64,000 bases of DNA from Blastococcus sp. DSM 46786. GTDB lineage: Bacteria; Actinomycetota; Actinomycetes; Mycobacteriales; Geodermatophilaceae. The notes beneath the pieces were generated by a model. That model made no database searches. It saw only the letters and a list, made by a program, of their open reading frames with translations, and was not told the origin of the DNA. Both the position numbers and the translations under genes were made by a program. Within the stretch, counting starts at the first letter, position 1. The number at the start of each line of letters is the position of its first letter. Shown here piece by piece: positions 9,074 through 17,890 of the stretch. The DNA lies in assembly GCF_900109665.1 (NCBI RefSeq), contig NZ_FOAO01000009.1, positions 115,634-179,633 on the forward strand, read 5' to 3'.

Positions 9074-10048
9074 CTACTCGGCGGGGGTGGTCTCGTCCCC
9101 GAGGATGTCGACGACGCCGACGCGGGCCGGCAGCAGCCGCCCGTCCTCGTACACGCCGTAACGCGGGTTGACCGTGACGTCGAGGCCGGCCCGCACCTCC
9201 TCGAGCAACGGCTGGGCCGCCGCCTCCACCTGCTCGCCGGCCTCCTCGACCAGCCGCGGCCGGAGCTCCTCGAACGAGGGGTAGGCCGTCCCGGCGCGGA
9301 AGGCGACGACGATCCCGCCGGCCTGGGGCACCGGCACCGCGACCGCCGTCCCCGGCGCCGCGGCGGCGAGCGGACCGGCCAGCGCGCTCGGCAGCTCCCC
9401 GGGTGCCCGCCGGTCGAGCTCGGGCAGCGTGAACTGGCCGGGGAACCGCGCGGCCACCGCGGGGTAGCTCGCGGGGTCGGCCGCGAGCTCCGCGATCACC
9501 GCGTCGGCGGTGGCCTGGTCGGGCACCGTGACGTAGCCGTACTCGACCTGGCCCAGCTCCTCGCGGACCTCCTCGTACCGGGCCCGCAGCGCGGCCTCGT
9601 CCACCGGCTCCGCCCCGCCCTCGGCGGTGGCGATCTCCTGGCGCACCAGCTGCTGGCGCACGCTCTCGCGGATGTCGGCCGGGGCGATGCCCTGCTGGGC
9701 GAGCCGGTCGTACACCGCCTCGGGGTCGTCCGCGCCCAGCAGCTCCTCGATCCGGCGGGTCACCTCGGCGTCGGTGACCTGCACGTCGTAGCGCTGCGCA
9801 GCCGCCTCGTGCACCTCGGCCTCGACGAGCAAGCCGAGCACCTGGGCGGTGAGGTCCTCCTCGCGCCCCTCGACGGCGGCGGCGATCTCGGCGTCCGCGA
9901 GCCGGTCGTCGACCTGCGCCTGCAGTTCGTCGACGGTGATCCGCTCGTCACCCACGTAGGCGGCGACGTCCGGCGCGGACCGGCACCCGGCCAGGGCGAG
10001 GACGGCCAGGAGCGCGGCGGTGCTGGCACGAGCGGTCCGGTGCTGCAT
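9074..10048 (-). CDS. SurA N-domain-like lipoprotein (foldase/peptidyl-prolyl isomerase type)
   Basis: Predicted extracytoplasmic, membrane-anchored chaperone or peptidyl-prolyl isomerase-like protein of 324 residues. The signal peptide (basic HRTAR, hydrophobic core, lipobox LALAGC) predicts lipidation on Cys22. It is followed by a SurA-type N-terminal helical domain (ITVDELQAQVDDRL, EDLTAQVLGLLVEAEVHEAAA) and a segment around residues 160-250 resembling a parvulin domain, though I do not see a convincing complete set of parvulin active-site residues. Start ATG 10048; a GTG directly upstream (10051) is the alternative. It is 31 nt upstream of mazG and probably co-transcribed with it. A family II hairpin repeat lies between it and mfd. 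Confidence 0.8.
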   Translation of the reverse strand: MQHRTARASTAALLAVLALAGCRSAPDVAAYVGDERITVDELQAQVDDRLADAEIAAAVEGREEDLTAQVLGLLVEAEVHEAAAQRYDVQVTDAEVTRRIEELLGADDPEAVYDRLAQQGIAPADIRESVRQQLVRQEIATAEGGAEPVDEAALRARYEEVREELGQVEYGYVTVPDQATADAVIAELAADPASYPAVAARFPGQFTLPELDRRAPGELPSALAGPLAAAAPGTAVAVPVPQAGGIVVAFRAGTAYPSFEELRPRLVEEAGEQVEAAAQPLLEEVRAGLDVTVNPRYGVYEDGRLLPARVGVVDILGDETTPAE

Positions 10049-10080
10049 CACGCGGCGAGACTGCCACACCGGATGTGCAG

Positions 10081-10138
10081 AAGGACCCCGCTGCCCCCAC
10101 GCCTCGCACGCTCGGCGCGGGCCCCCTGCAGCGGGGCC
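10081..10138. repeat. Hairpin repeat family II, copy 2
   Basis: Reads AAGGACCCCGCTGCCCCC at its left edge and CTGCAGCGGGGCC at its right edge; the outer arms CCCCGCTG and CAGCGGGG pair perfectly. It lies in the 113-nt gap between mfd and the lipoprotein gene. It may act as a hairpin attenuator or an mRNA-processing/REP-like element. Confidence 0.85.
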
Positions 10139-10161
10139 GGCAGCAGGCCGCCCCGGTCGGG

Positions 10162-13100
10162 CTACGCGGCGACGGGCTGCTCCAGGACGGCGCGCAGCAC
10201 CGCGTGCAGGTTCTCCAGCAGGGCGACGTCCCGCAGCGGGGTGCGCCGGTCGGGGCCGACCGGCACCTTGAGCGAGATGGTCCGCACCGCCGCCTTGTAG
10301 GAGGCGCCGTCGGCCAGCCGGGCGAGCCGCATCTGCTTGGACTCCGGCAGGTCGACCGGGCCGACCCGGATGGTGCGGCCCTGCAGGGACACCTCGGTGA
10401 CGCCCAGCGCCCGCATCGCCACCCGGAACCGGGCGACGGCGAGCAGGTTGAGCACCGGCGCGGGCGCGGCCCCGTAGCGGTCGGTGAGCTCGTCGAGCAC
10501 GGCCTGCGCCTGCTCCTCGTCCTGGATGGAGGCGACCTTGCGGTAGGCCTCCATGCGCAGCCGCTCGCCGGGCACGTAGTCGTGCGGCAGGTGCGCGTCC
10601 ACCGGCAGGTCCACCCGCACCTCCACCGGCTCGGCGGGCGCCTCCTCGCCGGTGACCTGCGCCCGGTAGTCGGCCACGGCCTCGCCGACCAGCCGCACGT
10701 ACAGGTCGAAGCCGACGCCGGCGATGTGCCCGGACTGCTCGCCGCCCAGCAGGTTGCCCGAGCCGCGGATCTCCAGATCCTTCATCGCCACCGCCATGCC
10801 GGCGCCGAGGTCGGTGTTGTTGGCGATGGTGGTCAACCGGTCGACCGAGGTCTCGGTGAGCGTGCGCGTCGGGTCGTAGGTGAAGTACGCGTAGGCCCGC
10901 TCCCGCCCACGGCCGACCCGGCCCCGGATCTGGTGCAGCTGCGAGAGGCCGAAGGTGTCGGCGCGGTCGACGATGAGGGTGTTGGCGTTCGGGATGTCCA
11001 GGCCGGACTCGACGATCGTCGTCGCGACCAGGACGTCGTACTCCTTCTCCCAGAAGCCGACCATGATCCGCTCGAGCTCGTGCTCCTTCATCTGGCCGTG
11101 CCCGACGGCGATCCGTGCCTCGGGCACCAGGTGGCGGATCTTCGCCGCGGCCTTGTCGATCGACTGCACCCGGTTGTGGATGACGAACACCTGGCCGTCG
11201 CGCAGCAGCTCCCGGCGGATCGCCGCGGCCATCTGCTTGTCGTTCCATGCGCCCACGTAGGTCAGGACCGGGTGCCGCTCCTCGGGCGGGGTGAGGATCG
11301 TCGACATCTCGCGGATGCCGGTGAGGCTCATCTCCAGGGTGCGCGGGATCGGGGTGGCCGACATCGAGAGGACGTCGACCGCCGTCCGCATCGTCTTCAG
11401 GTACTCCTTGTGCTCGACGCCGAAGCGCTGCTCCTCGTCGACGATGACCAGGCCCAGGTCCTTCCACCGCGTCGTCGGCTGCAGCAGCCGGTGGGTGCCG
11501 ACCAGCACGTCGATCTTCCCGTCGGCCAGCTCGGCCAGGATCTGCCGGCTCTCGGCGTCGGACTGGAACCGCGAGAGCACCCGCACCGTCACCGGGAACT
11601 GCGCGACCCGCTCGGAGAAGGTCTTGACGTGCTGGTTGGCCAGCAGCGTCGTCGGCACCAGGACGGCGACCTGCTTGCCGTCCTGCACCGCCTTGAACGC
11701 GGCCCGGATCGCGATCTCGGTCTTCCCGTAGCCGACGTCGCCGCAGATGATCCGGTCCATCGGCACCGTCTGCTGCATGTCGGCCTTGACCTCGTCGATC
11801 GCGGCGAGCTGGTCGGGGGTCTCCTGGAACGGGAAGGCGTCCTCCAGCTCGCGCTGCCAGACGGTGTCGGGCCCGAAGGCGTGGCCCTGGGTGGCCATCC
11901 GCGCCGAGTACAGCCGGATCAGCTCACCGGCGATCTGCTTGACCGCCTTGCGGGCCTGGCTCTTGGTCTTCTGCCAGTCGGCACCGCCCAGCTTCGACAG
12001 CGCCGGCGACTCCCCGCCGACGTACCGGGTGAGCTGGTCGAGGGCGTCGGTGGGCACGAACAGCCGGTCCGGCGGCTGGTTCCGCCGCGACGGCGCGTAC
12101 TCGACGATCAGGTAGTCGCGCTGCCCGCCGTTGACGGTGCGGCTGATCATCTCGATGTAGCGCCCCACACCGTGCTGCTCGTGCACCACCAGGTCGCCCG
12201 GCTGCAGCTGCACCAGGTCGACGGCGTTGCGCCGGCGGGCGGGCATCTTCACCGCGTCGCGCATCGTCGTCCCGCGCTGGCCGGTCAGGTCGTGCTCGGT
12301 GACCAGCGCCAGCCCGACGCCCGGGAAGGCGAACCCCGCCTCGAGGTTGCCCTGGGTGACGTGGGTCAGCCCGGCGTCGGGGGCGGTGGCGACGTCGGGC
12401 ACCAGCCGGACGCCGAGCTCGGCCTCGGTGAGCTGGTCGGCGGCCCGCTGGGCGGGGCCGGGGCCGGCGAACGTGACGACGACCCGCCACCCGTCGCGGT
12501 GCCATCCCCGCATCCGCTCGACGGCGGCGCCCTGGTCGCCGTGGAACCGTTCGACCGGAGTCGCGTCGAGGGTCACCTGCCCCTCGTCGTCCTCCGCCTG
12601 GAGCGTGAACGCCCCGGTGGTCCACCAGGGCAGGCCGCGGTCGCGGGTCGCGGCCTCGACGTCGGCGAGGTCGCGGAACGACGACGCCCCGAGGTCGAGC
12701 GGGGCCTCCCCCGCCTCCGCGGCGGTCGCCCACGAGGCGGCGAGGAACTCCGCCGCGGTGCGCACCAGGTCCGCGGCGCGGCTGCGCACCCGCTCGGGAT
12801 CGCAGACCAGCACGTGCGTGCCGGCCGGCAGCAGCTCGGTGAGCAGCTGCAGCTGCCCGGGCACCAGCACCGGGGTCAGCGACTCCATGCCCTCGACGGC
12901 GATGCCCTCGGCCAGCTTGCCGAGGATCTCCAGCAGGCCCGGGTGCTCCACGGCGAGCGCCGCGGCGCGGGCCCGCACCTCCTCGGTGAGCAGCAGCTCG
13001 CGGCAGGGCGGGGCCCACAGCCGCTCGGGCCGCTCGTCCAGCGAGCGCTGGTCGGCGGCGGAGAAGTAGCGGAGCTCGTCGACCTCGTCGCCCCAGAACT

Positions 13101-13695
13101 CCACGCGCACCGGGTGCGGCTCGGTCGGCGGGAAGACGTCGAGCAGCCCGCCGCGGACGGCGAACTCACCCCGCTTCTCGACCAGCTCCACACGGGTGTA
13201 GGCGGCGTCGGAGAGCGCCTGGGCGATGTCGTCCAGCTCGGCGGAGTCCCCGGGCTTCAGCTCCACGGGCACCAGGTCACCCAGCCCCGGCGCCAGCGGC
13301 TGCAGGACGCTCCGGACCGGCGCGACCAGCACGTCGATCGCGCCGTTGGCGCCCGGGTGGGTGAGGTCGCGCAGGATCGCGAGCCGCCGGCCGACGGTGT
13401 CCGCCCGGGGGCTGAGCCGCTCGTGCGGCAGCGTCTCCCAGGCGGGGAAGGTCTCCACCCGGCGGTCGGGCAGGAAGCAGCGGAGCAGGTCCGCCGCCGC
13501 GTCGGCGTCGCGCTCCCCCGCCGTCACCAGGAGGACGGGCACTCCTGCGCCGCCACGCGCGGCGAGCGCCGCAGCCACCAGCGGCTGCGCCGGCGGCGGT
13601 GCGGTGACGGCCAGTTCGGCGTTCCCGGCGGCGGCCACGACGCGGGCCATGCCGGGGTCGGTGAGGACGACGTCGAGCACGCCGCGCAGAGTCAC
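10162..13695 (-). CDS. mfd: Transcription-repair coupling factor
   Basis: SF2 translocase that removes stalled RNA polymerase at lesions and recruits UvrA. 1177 residues. Domains in order: UvrB-like N-terminal part (FPAWETLPHERLSPRADTVGRR, SVLQPLAP), RNA polymerase-interacting domain (LQPGDLVVHEQHGVGRY), helicase motor with Walker A GDVGYGKTEIA near residue 650, DEEQ box in VIVDEEQRFGV, motif III SMSATPIPRTL, the second RecA fold with ESGLDIPNANTLIVDRAD and QIRGRVGR, and the C-terminal TRCF domain. The frame is open further upstream, but the conserved N-terminus and an AGGAG ten bases upstream favour GTG 13695. It is flanked on both sides by family II hairpin repeats. Confidence 0.97.
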   Translation of the reverse strand: MTLRGVLDVVLTDPGMARVVAAAGNAELAVTAPPPAQPLVAAALAARGGAGVPVLLVTAGERDADAAADLLRCFLPDRRVETFPAWETLPHERLSPRADTVGRRLAILRDLTHPGANGAIDVLVAPVRSVLQPLAPGLGDLVPVELKPGDSAELDDIAQALSDAAYTRVELVEKRGEFAVRGGLLDVFPPTEPHPVRVEFWGDEVDELRYFSAADQRSLDERPERLWAPPCRELLLTEEVRARAAALAVEHPGLLEILGKLAEGIAVEGMESLTPVLVPGQLQLLTELLPAGTHVLVCDPERVRSRAADLVRTAAEFLAASWATAAEAGEAPLDLGASSFRDLADVEAATRDRGLPWWTTGAFTLQAEDDEGQVTLDATPVERFHGDQGAAVERMRGWHRDGWRVVVTFAGPGPAQRAADQLTEAELGVRLVPDVATAPDAGLTHVTQGNLEAGFAFPGVGLALVTEHDLTGQRGTTMRDAVKMPARRRNAVDLVQLQPGDLVVHEQHGVGRYIEMISRTVNGGQRDYLIVEYAPSRRNQPPDRLFVPTDALDQLTRYVGGESPALSKLGGADWQKTKSQARKAVKQIAGELIRLYSARMATQGHAFGPDTVWQRELEDAFPFQETPDQLAAIDEVKADMQQTVPMDRIICGDVGYGKTEIAIRAAFKAVQDGKQVAVLVPTTLLANQHVKTFSERVAQFPVTVRVLSRFQSDAESRQILAELADGKIDVLVGTHRLLQPTTRWKDLGLVIVDEEQRFGVEHKEYLKTMRTAVDVLSMSATPIPRTLEMSLTGIREMSTILTPPEERHPVLTYVGAWNDKQMAAAIRRELLRDGQVFVIHNRVQSIDKAAAKIRHLVPEARIAVGHGQMKEHELERIMVGFWEKEYDVLVATTIVESGLDIPNANTLIVDRADTFGLSQLHQIRGRVGRGRERAYAYFTYDPTRTLTETSVDRLTTIANNTDLGAGMAVAMKDLEIRGSGNLLGGEQSGHIAGVGFDLYVRLVGEAVADYRAQVTGEEAPAEPVEVRVDLPVDAHLPHDYVPGERLRMEAYRKVASIQDEEQAQAVLDELTDRYGAAPAPVLNLLAVARFRVAMRALGVTEVSLQGRTIRVGPVDLPESKQMRLARLADGASYKAAVRTISLKVPVGPDRRTPLRDVALLENLHAVLRAVLEQPVAA

Positions 13696-13766
13696 GCTGT
13701 TCTCTCTCCTGGGATGCGGGGCCGCACCGCTGCCGCCGAGTGCGGCACGGGGCCCGGACCCAGTGT

Positions 13767-13825
13767 AAGGACCCTGGTGCCCCCCACGACTCGCTTCGCT
13801 CGCCGCGGGCCCCTGCACCGGGGCC
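13767..13825. repeat. Hairpin repeat family II, copy 3
   Basis: Reads AAGGACCCTGGTGCCCCCC on the left and GCACCGGGGCC on the right. Compared with copy 2, GCTG/CAGC has become GGTG/CACC, a compensatory pair change that keeps the outer stem. The centre holds a second small hairpin (CGAGCGAAGCGAG on the minus strand). It lies between the cytidylyltransferase gene and mfd. Confidence 0.85.
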
Positions 13826-13852
13826 ACGGTCAGGCGACCGCGAACGACCTCC

Positions 13853-14311
13853 TCAGGAGGTGCGGGCGCGGGCCACGCGGCCCACCGGCTGCTGCGCGTC
13901 GATGGCGGCCAGCGCCTTGCGCAGCAGCGTGCTCGAGGTGTGCATGGTGTACGGGAAGTAGTGCACCCGGACGCCGACCTCGGCGAAGTCGCGCTCGAGC
14001 TTCTCGCCCCTGGGGGTGCCCCGCCAGTCGTCGCCCTTGAACAGGACGTCGAACCCGACCTCGCGCCAGGTGTCGATCTTCTCGGGGACGACCTCGGCGT
14101 GCACCGCGTCGACGAACCGCAGGTTGCGCACGATCTCCATCCGCTCGGCCAGCGGGATCACCGGCGCGCGCCCCTTGCCCAGCACCAGCATCTCGTCGGA
14201 CACCACGCCCGCGATCAGCCGGTCGCAGTGCTGCGCCGCGTGCTTGAGGATGTTGAGGTGCCCGACGTGGAACAGGTCGTAGGCCCCCGGCGCATAGCCG
14301 ATCACCGTCAT
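13853..14311 (-). CDS. TagD-like glycerol-3-phosphate cytidylyltransferase family protein
   Basis: Small nucleotidyltransferase (152 residues) of the HxGH superfamily, transferring CMP from CTP to a phosphorylated alcohol such as glycerol-3-phosphate. The signature GYAPGAYDLFHVGHLNILKHA holds the HVGH active site; the usual C-terminal RTxGISTT motif is altered to MHTSSTLLRK, so the substrate may differ from glycerol-3-phosphate. Also visible: VSDEMLVLGKGR and the FKGDDWRGTPRGEKLE loop. ATG 14311 gives the canonical start. It is at the edge of the polysaccharide island; a CDP-alcohol phosphotransferase that could use its product lies at 30706-31470. Confidence 0.85.
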   Translation of the reverse strand: MTVIGYAPGAYDLFHVGHLNILKHAAQHCDRLIAGVVSDEMLVLGKGRAPVIPLAERMEIVRNLRFVDAVHAEVVPEKIDTWREVGFDVLFKGDDWRGTPRGEKLERDFAEVGVRVHYFPYTMHTSSTLLRKALAAIDAQQPVGRVARARTS

Positions 14312-14446
14312 GCGATCCCCCCGTGGATGTCGTGTCGTGAGCGACGCTAACGGAGATCGGTGACTCTCAGTGACAACGGCGGCGGACGTCACCCGAAGGG
14401 GCGAGGCGCCGCGCAGGGCACCGTGCCCCGAACAGCGACTTCTCCG

Positions 14447-15043
14447 TCACCCACGGTGAACAGCCGGTGTGTCGAGTGCCAGGCCGGCGATGCCGGCCAC
14501 CGCCCGTCGCACATCCCCCGCCGTCCGCGCGTAGGCCATCGCGCCGTGGCCGTGGGCATCATCGATGTCGTCGTGGACGCCGGCTGCCCGACGGGCTCGG
14601 AACCGGGGCGCGGCCGCGGCCAGCGCGTCCAGCCGCCACCCCGGGGACCGGGCCTCGGCCGGACCGGGCTCCCCGGCGGCCAGGGCCGCGAGTTCGGCGA
14701 ACTCCCGCAGCGTGAAGGTCCGCCGCACGCAGGCCGGAGCGAGGTTCACCGCAGCGGCCCGCTGGGCCCGCGTCATGGTCAGGACGAGATCCGCGCGCCG
14801 GAGGAGCTCGGGCCCGACCTGCCGGACCGTGGAGTCCGGGACCGGGACGCCTGCCACCGCGGCCATCGTCGTGCAGGCCCGGTCGCCTGCTCGCACCCGG
14901 AGACCCGCGCTGGTGACGTGCACGTCGGCGCCAGGGCCCAGCTCCGCTCGGAGGAGACCCTCGGCGAGCGGTGACCGGCAGACGTTGGCCGCGCAGAGGA
15001 TGAGGATGCGGAAGTCCCGACCGGCCCCGGCTCCGCCCGTCAC
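14447..15043 (-). CDS. Low-molecular-weight protein-tyrosine phosphatase
   Basis: Dephosphorylates tyrosine residues, presumably on the adjacent BY-kinase, as in Wzb/Wzc and similar pairs. 198 residues. The P-loop is CAANVCRSP (Cys17 nucleophile, Arg23), a variant of the common CxGNxCRSP. The general-acid region is DDIDDAHGHG near residue 160 rather than the usual DPxG. The central part contains SAGLRVRAGDRA and LVLTMTRAQRAA, typical of the fold. The start GTG 15043 overlaps the kinase stop by four bases (GTGA), strong evidence for a coupled kinase-phosphatase pair. Confidence 0.88.
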   Translation of the reverse strand: MTGGAGAGRDFRILILCAANVCRSPLAEGLLRAELGPGADVHVTSAGLRVRAGDRACTTMAAVAGVPVPDSTVRQVGPELLRRADLVLTMTRAQRAAAVNLAPACVRRTFTLREFAELAALAAGEPGPAEARSPGWRLDALAAAAPRFRARRAAGVHDDIDDAHGHGAMAYARTAGDVRRAVAGIAGLALDTPAVHRG

Positions 15044-16485
15044 CTCCGCGACGCGGGGCGGTCGGCGGCCTCGGCGGACCGAGCGGCCGGCAGCGGGGCG
15101 GGCGCGGTCGGTACCGGTCGATCAGTCCCCGCCACGACGTCGGCCGCGTAGCCGTAGACCTCGGCCTCGCGACGGACCTGGTTGAGCACCACGCCCAGGA
15201 CCGTGGCCTGCACCTGCGCCAGCGAGTGCAGCGACTGGGACAGCTGCGCCCGGCGGACCCGGGTGACGTCGGCCAGGACGACGAGGCCGTCAACCGAGCG
15301 GGACAGCACGGCAGCGTCCGACACCGGCAGCACGGGCGCGGTGTCCAGGACGACGTGGTCGTAGTCGTCCCGCAGCCGCTCGAGCAACCGGCGCATGACC
15401 GGCGATCCCAGCAACCCGCTGGGATTGGGGGGAACGGGCCCCGAGGGGAGCACGTGCAGCCCGGCCGTCCCCCACTCCTGCACCAGGTCGGCCACGGATG
15501 CCCGGCCGAGCAGGGCCGTCGTCAGACCGGCGGCCGCCTCCAGGCCGAGCCTGTCCGCGATGGTCGGACGACGCAGGTCGGCGTCGACCAGGAGCACCCG
15601 GGTACCGGTCTCGGCGAGCGCAGCGGCCAGTTCCACCGCGACGGTGGACTTGCCCTCACCCGATCGCGACGAGGTGACCGCCACGATCCGTGCACCCGCG
15701 CGCTCCTCGTCCTGCATACCGAGGAACTGCAAGTTCGTCCGGAACTGCCGGACCGCCTCGGCTACCACCCCGTGCGGGTCAGCGTCCACGGCAGGGTGCG
15801 CCGTCGACCCGGACGGCCGCGTGGGGATGCTGCCGACGACCGGGAGCCCGGTCAGCTGCGCGACCACCGCGGCGTCGCGCACGCGGGTGTCGAGGCGGTC
15901 GCGGGCGAGGGCCAGGCCGCAGCCGAGGAGCAGTCCGGCCAGCACACCGACGGCCAGGTTCAACGAGGTCCGCGGCGACACGGGTGCGCCCGGCACGCCG
16001 GCCGGCGCGACCGTCGTGGCGCGGACGGCGGGGGAACCGTCCTCGCCCGCCGGGGAGAGACCCTCGACGGCCAGCTCCAGCTCGGCGGCCACGGCATTGG
16101 CGATGGCGGCGGCGCGGGCGGGCGAGGGGTCGGTCGCCGAGATCTGGACCACGACCGTCTCCGGCACCACCGACGCGGACACCTGAGCGGCCAGGGACCG
16201 TGAACCGGCGGCCACGTCGGGGGCCTCGCCGGCCGGGCCCAGCACCGTGGGCGTCTCGGCCAGGAGCGCGAACGACGCGACCTGGCTCTGCAGGTAGTTG
16301 GACCCCTGGGCCAGGTCACCGGCCGAATCCCCGTACTCGAGGGTGAAGAAGAGCCTGGCCTCGGCCGTGTAGAGGCGGGTGGCGGTCAAGGAGCCGACCC
16401 CGGCGACGGCCACCGCGAGGACGACCCCGGCGACGAGCCAGGACGATCTCCGTCGGATCAGCCCGAGGAAGACGGACAGGCTCAA
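15040..16485 (-). CDS. Wzz-type chain-length regulator fused to BY-kinase (CpsD/Wzc-like)
   Basis: Inner-membrane polysaccharide co-polymerase with a cytoplasmic tyrosine autokinase; controls export and chain length of Wzx/Wzy polymers. 481 residues: TM1 about 15-34, an extracytoplasmic Wzz domain, TM2 about 172-192, then the kinase with Walker A SSRSGEGKST near 274, Walker A' VDADLRRP near 304 and Walker B VVLDTAPV near 379. The C-terminus has only a few tyrosines (EVYGYAADV), so the autophosphorylated cluster is short. TTG 16485 is chosen as start because AGGAG lies five bases upstream. It is coupled to the phosphatase gene downstream and diverges from the polymerase-like gene at 16634. Confidence 0.92.
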   Translation of the reverse strand: MSLSVFLGLIRRRSSWLVAGVVLAVAVAGVGSLTATRLYTAEARLFFTLEYGDSAGDLAQGSNYLQSQVASFALLAETPTVLGPAGEAPDVAAGSRSLAAQVSASVVPETVVVQISATDPSPARAAAIANAVAAELELAVEGLSPAGEDGSPAVRATTVAPAGVPGAPVSPRTSLNLAVGVLAGLLLGCGLALARDRLDTRVRDAAVVAQLTGLPVVGSIPTRPSGSTAHPAVDADPHGVVAEAVRQFRTNLQFLGMQDEERAGARIVAVTSSRSGEGKSTVAVELAAALAETGTRVLLVDADLRRPTIADRLGLEAAAGLTTALLGRASVADLVQEWGTAGLHVLPSGPVPPNPSGLLGSPVMRRLLERLRDDYDHVVLDTAPVLPVSDAAVLSRSVDGLVVLADVTRVRRAQLSQSLHSLAQVQATVLGVVLNQVRREAEVYGYAADVVAGTDRPVPTAPAPLPAARSAEAADRPASRR

Positions 16486-16633
16486 TGGTTCTCCTCTGGG
16501 CGCGGAACTGTGACGGGGGCCGTCCCGGAGGACGCTACCCAGTGACGAGCCGCTCGCCGACCGTGATCACCCCGTGGGGGTAGCCCCGTGCCCGTCCCCC
16601 GTCCCCAGCTCCGGCAGACCCCAGACTGGTCGG

Positions 16634-17869
16634 GTGACCACGCCGGGCGCCCTCCTGCCGGACCGGTCCGGCACCCGGCCGGATCCGGCTCCCTCCGGGC
16701 TGCTCGCACGGCCCGGCGCCGTCCTCGGCGCCGTCCTGGTCCTGGTCACCTTCGTCCCGACCTCGCGGGTCTCCGGGAACGTCGCCTGGGGCATGCTGGC
16801 GACGGCGATCGTCGCCGTCCTGTGGTGCGCCTGGCTGCACGCTACCCGGCTGCGGTGGTCCGCCCCGGCCGTGCTGCTCCTGCTGTCGGGAGCGTGCGCC
16901 GCGTTGTCGACCCAGCACCACGGGTCCCTCCGGGATCTCGTGCAGGGCCTGCTCACGACCACGTTGCTCGCCGGGTGCTGCCTGCTCGCCGCGTACTGCG
17001 GGCCGTCCGACCGGGACGTCGTGGTCACCGTCGTCCTCACCCTCGCGCTGGCCCAGCTGGCGTGCGCCGCCGCGAGCGCCTTCCTCGGGGCGCCCGCCCC
17101 CTGGGGGCTGCTCGGCGAGGCCGGCTCGTTGTTCGGCACCAACCCGCTGTTGCCCGCGGTGGGGGGCCGGACCACCGGGACGATGGCCCACCCCATCCCC
17201 TTCGGGACGCTGATGGCGGCGGCCGCGGCGCTCGCCGCGACGGCGCGGAGACCCGGGCCGGCCGCCCGCGTGGCCTTGACGTCGGCCTTCGGCTCCGGCG
17301 TGCTCCTCTCGGGGAGCCGCAGCGCCGCCATCGTGCTCCTCGTCGGCGTGGTCGCGGGACTGCTGTGGCCGGGCGCCACCAGGGCCGGGGCGGCCGGTCG
17401 CGTCCTCGTGGCCCTGGGCGCGGGGCTCGCGCTGCTGGTCAGCGACGTCTCCGAGCACGCCGCCCTCACCTCCCTCGAGGGGACCGGCTCCCTGACCCAC
17501 CGGCTCGGCGCACTGGAAGCGGTGGGCCGCCTCCTCGGCCGCCCGCTGCCCGAGACGCTGTTCGGCAGCGGTGAAGGATCCCTGCGCACCCTCTACGCCG
17601 ACGGCCTCCTCCAGCAGGACGGCTTCTTCGCGGTGGACAACCAGCTCGTCACCACCTTCGCGCTCGCCGGCCTGGTCGGCACCCTCTGCCTCGTGCTCGC
17701 CGTGATGATCGGGTTGCTCCGCGGCGACCGCAGCACCCGCGCCGGGGCGATGGTGGTCGTCCTCATGTTCGCGTCCTTCGACACGCTCGCGTGGACCTCG
17801 ACCGCCGTGCTGTTCGCGGTGCTGCTGGCTCTCGGGGCGGCACGCCCGGTGCCGGCCGACGCCGGCTGA
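16634..17869 (+). CDS. O-antigen ligase/polymerase-like (Wzy-type) membrane protein
   Basis: Polytopic protein of 411 residues with about ten hydrophobic helices and a large loop between residues 230 and 340, the layout of Wzy/WaaL proteins; this is the only polymerase candidate in the island. The motif AFGSGVLLSGSRSAAIVL resembles the (L)SxSRxa segment of the Wzy_C family, followed by TGSLTHRLGALEAV and an FGSGEGSLRTLYADG stretch typical of O-antigen ligase-family proteins. Start GTG 16634 (VTTPGALL) is chosen because sequence upstream lacks coding character. It is one of the two plus-strand genes in the island. Substrate: lipid-linked repeat units, by inference. Confidence 0.75.
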   Translation: MTTPGALLPDRSGTRPDPAPSGLLARPGAVLGAVLVLVTFVPTSRVSGNVAWGMLATAIVAVLWCAWLHATRLRWSAPAVLLLLSGACAALSTQHHGSLRDLVQGLLTTTLLAGCCLLAAYCGPSDRDVVVTVVLTLALAQLACAAASAFLGAPAPWGLLGEAGSLFGTNPLLPAVGGRTTGTMAHPIPFGTLMAAAAALAATARRPGPAARVALTSAFGSGVLLSGSRSAAIVLLVGVVAGLLWPGATRAGAAGRVLVALGAGLALLVSDVSEHAALTSLEGTGSLTHRLGALEAVGRLLGRPLPETLFGSGEGSLRTLYADGLLQQDGFFAVDNQLVTTFALAGLVGTLCLVLAVMIGLLRGDRSTRAGAMVVVLMFASFDTLAWTSTAVLFAVLLALGAARPVPADAG

Positions 17870-17890
17870 CCCGGGCGCAGCCGTCCCGGG

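Noticed and set aside
13696..13827. Upstream extension of mfd
   Set aside because: The extra residues would be encoded by the hairpin repeat and lack conservation; GTG 13695 has an SD.
10075..14040. Long plus-strand open frame opposite mfd
   Set aside because: Same effect as above; it begins in a hairpin repeat and has no recognisable domain.
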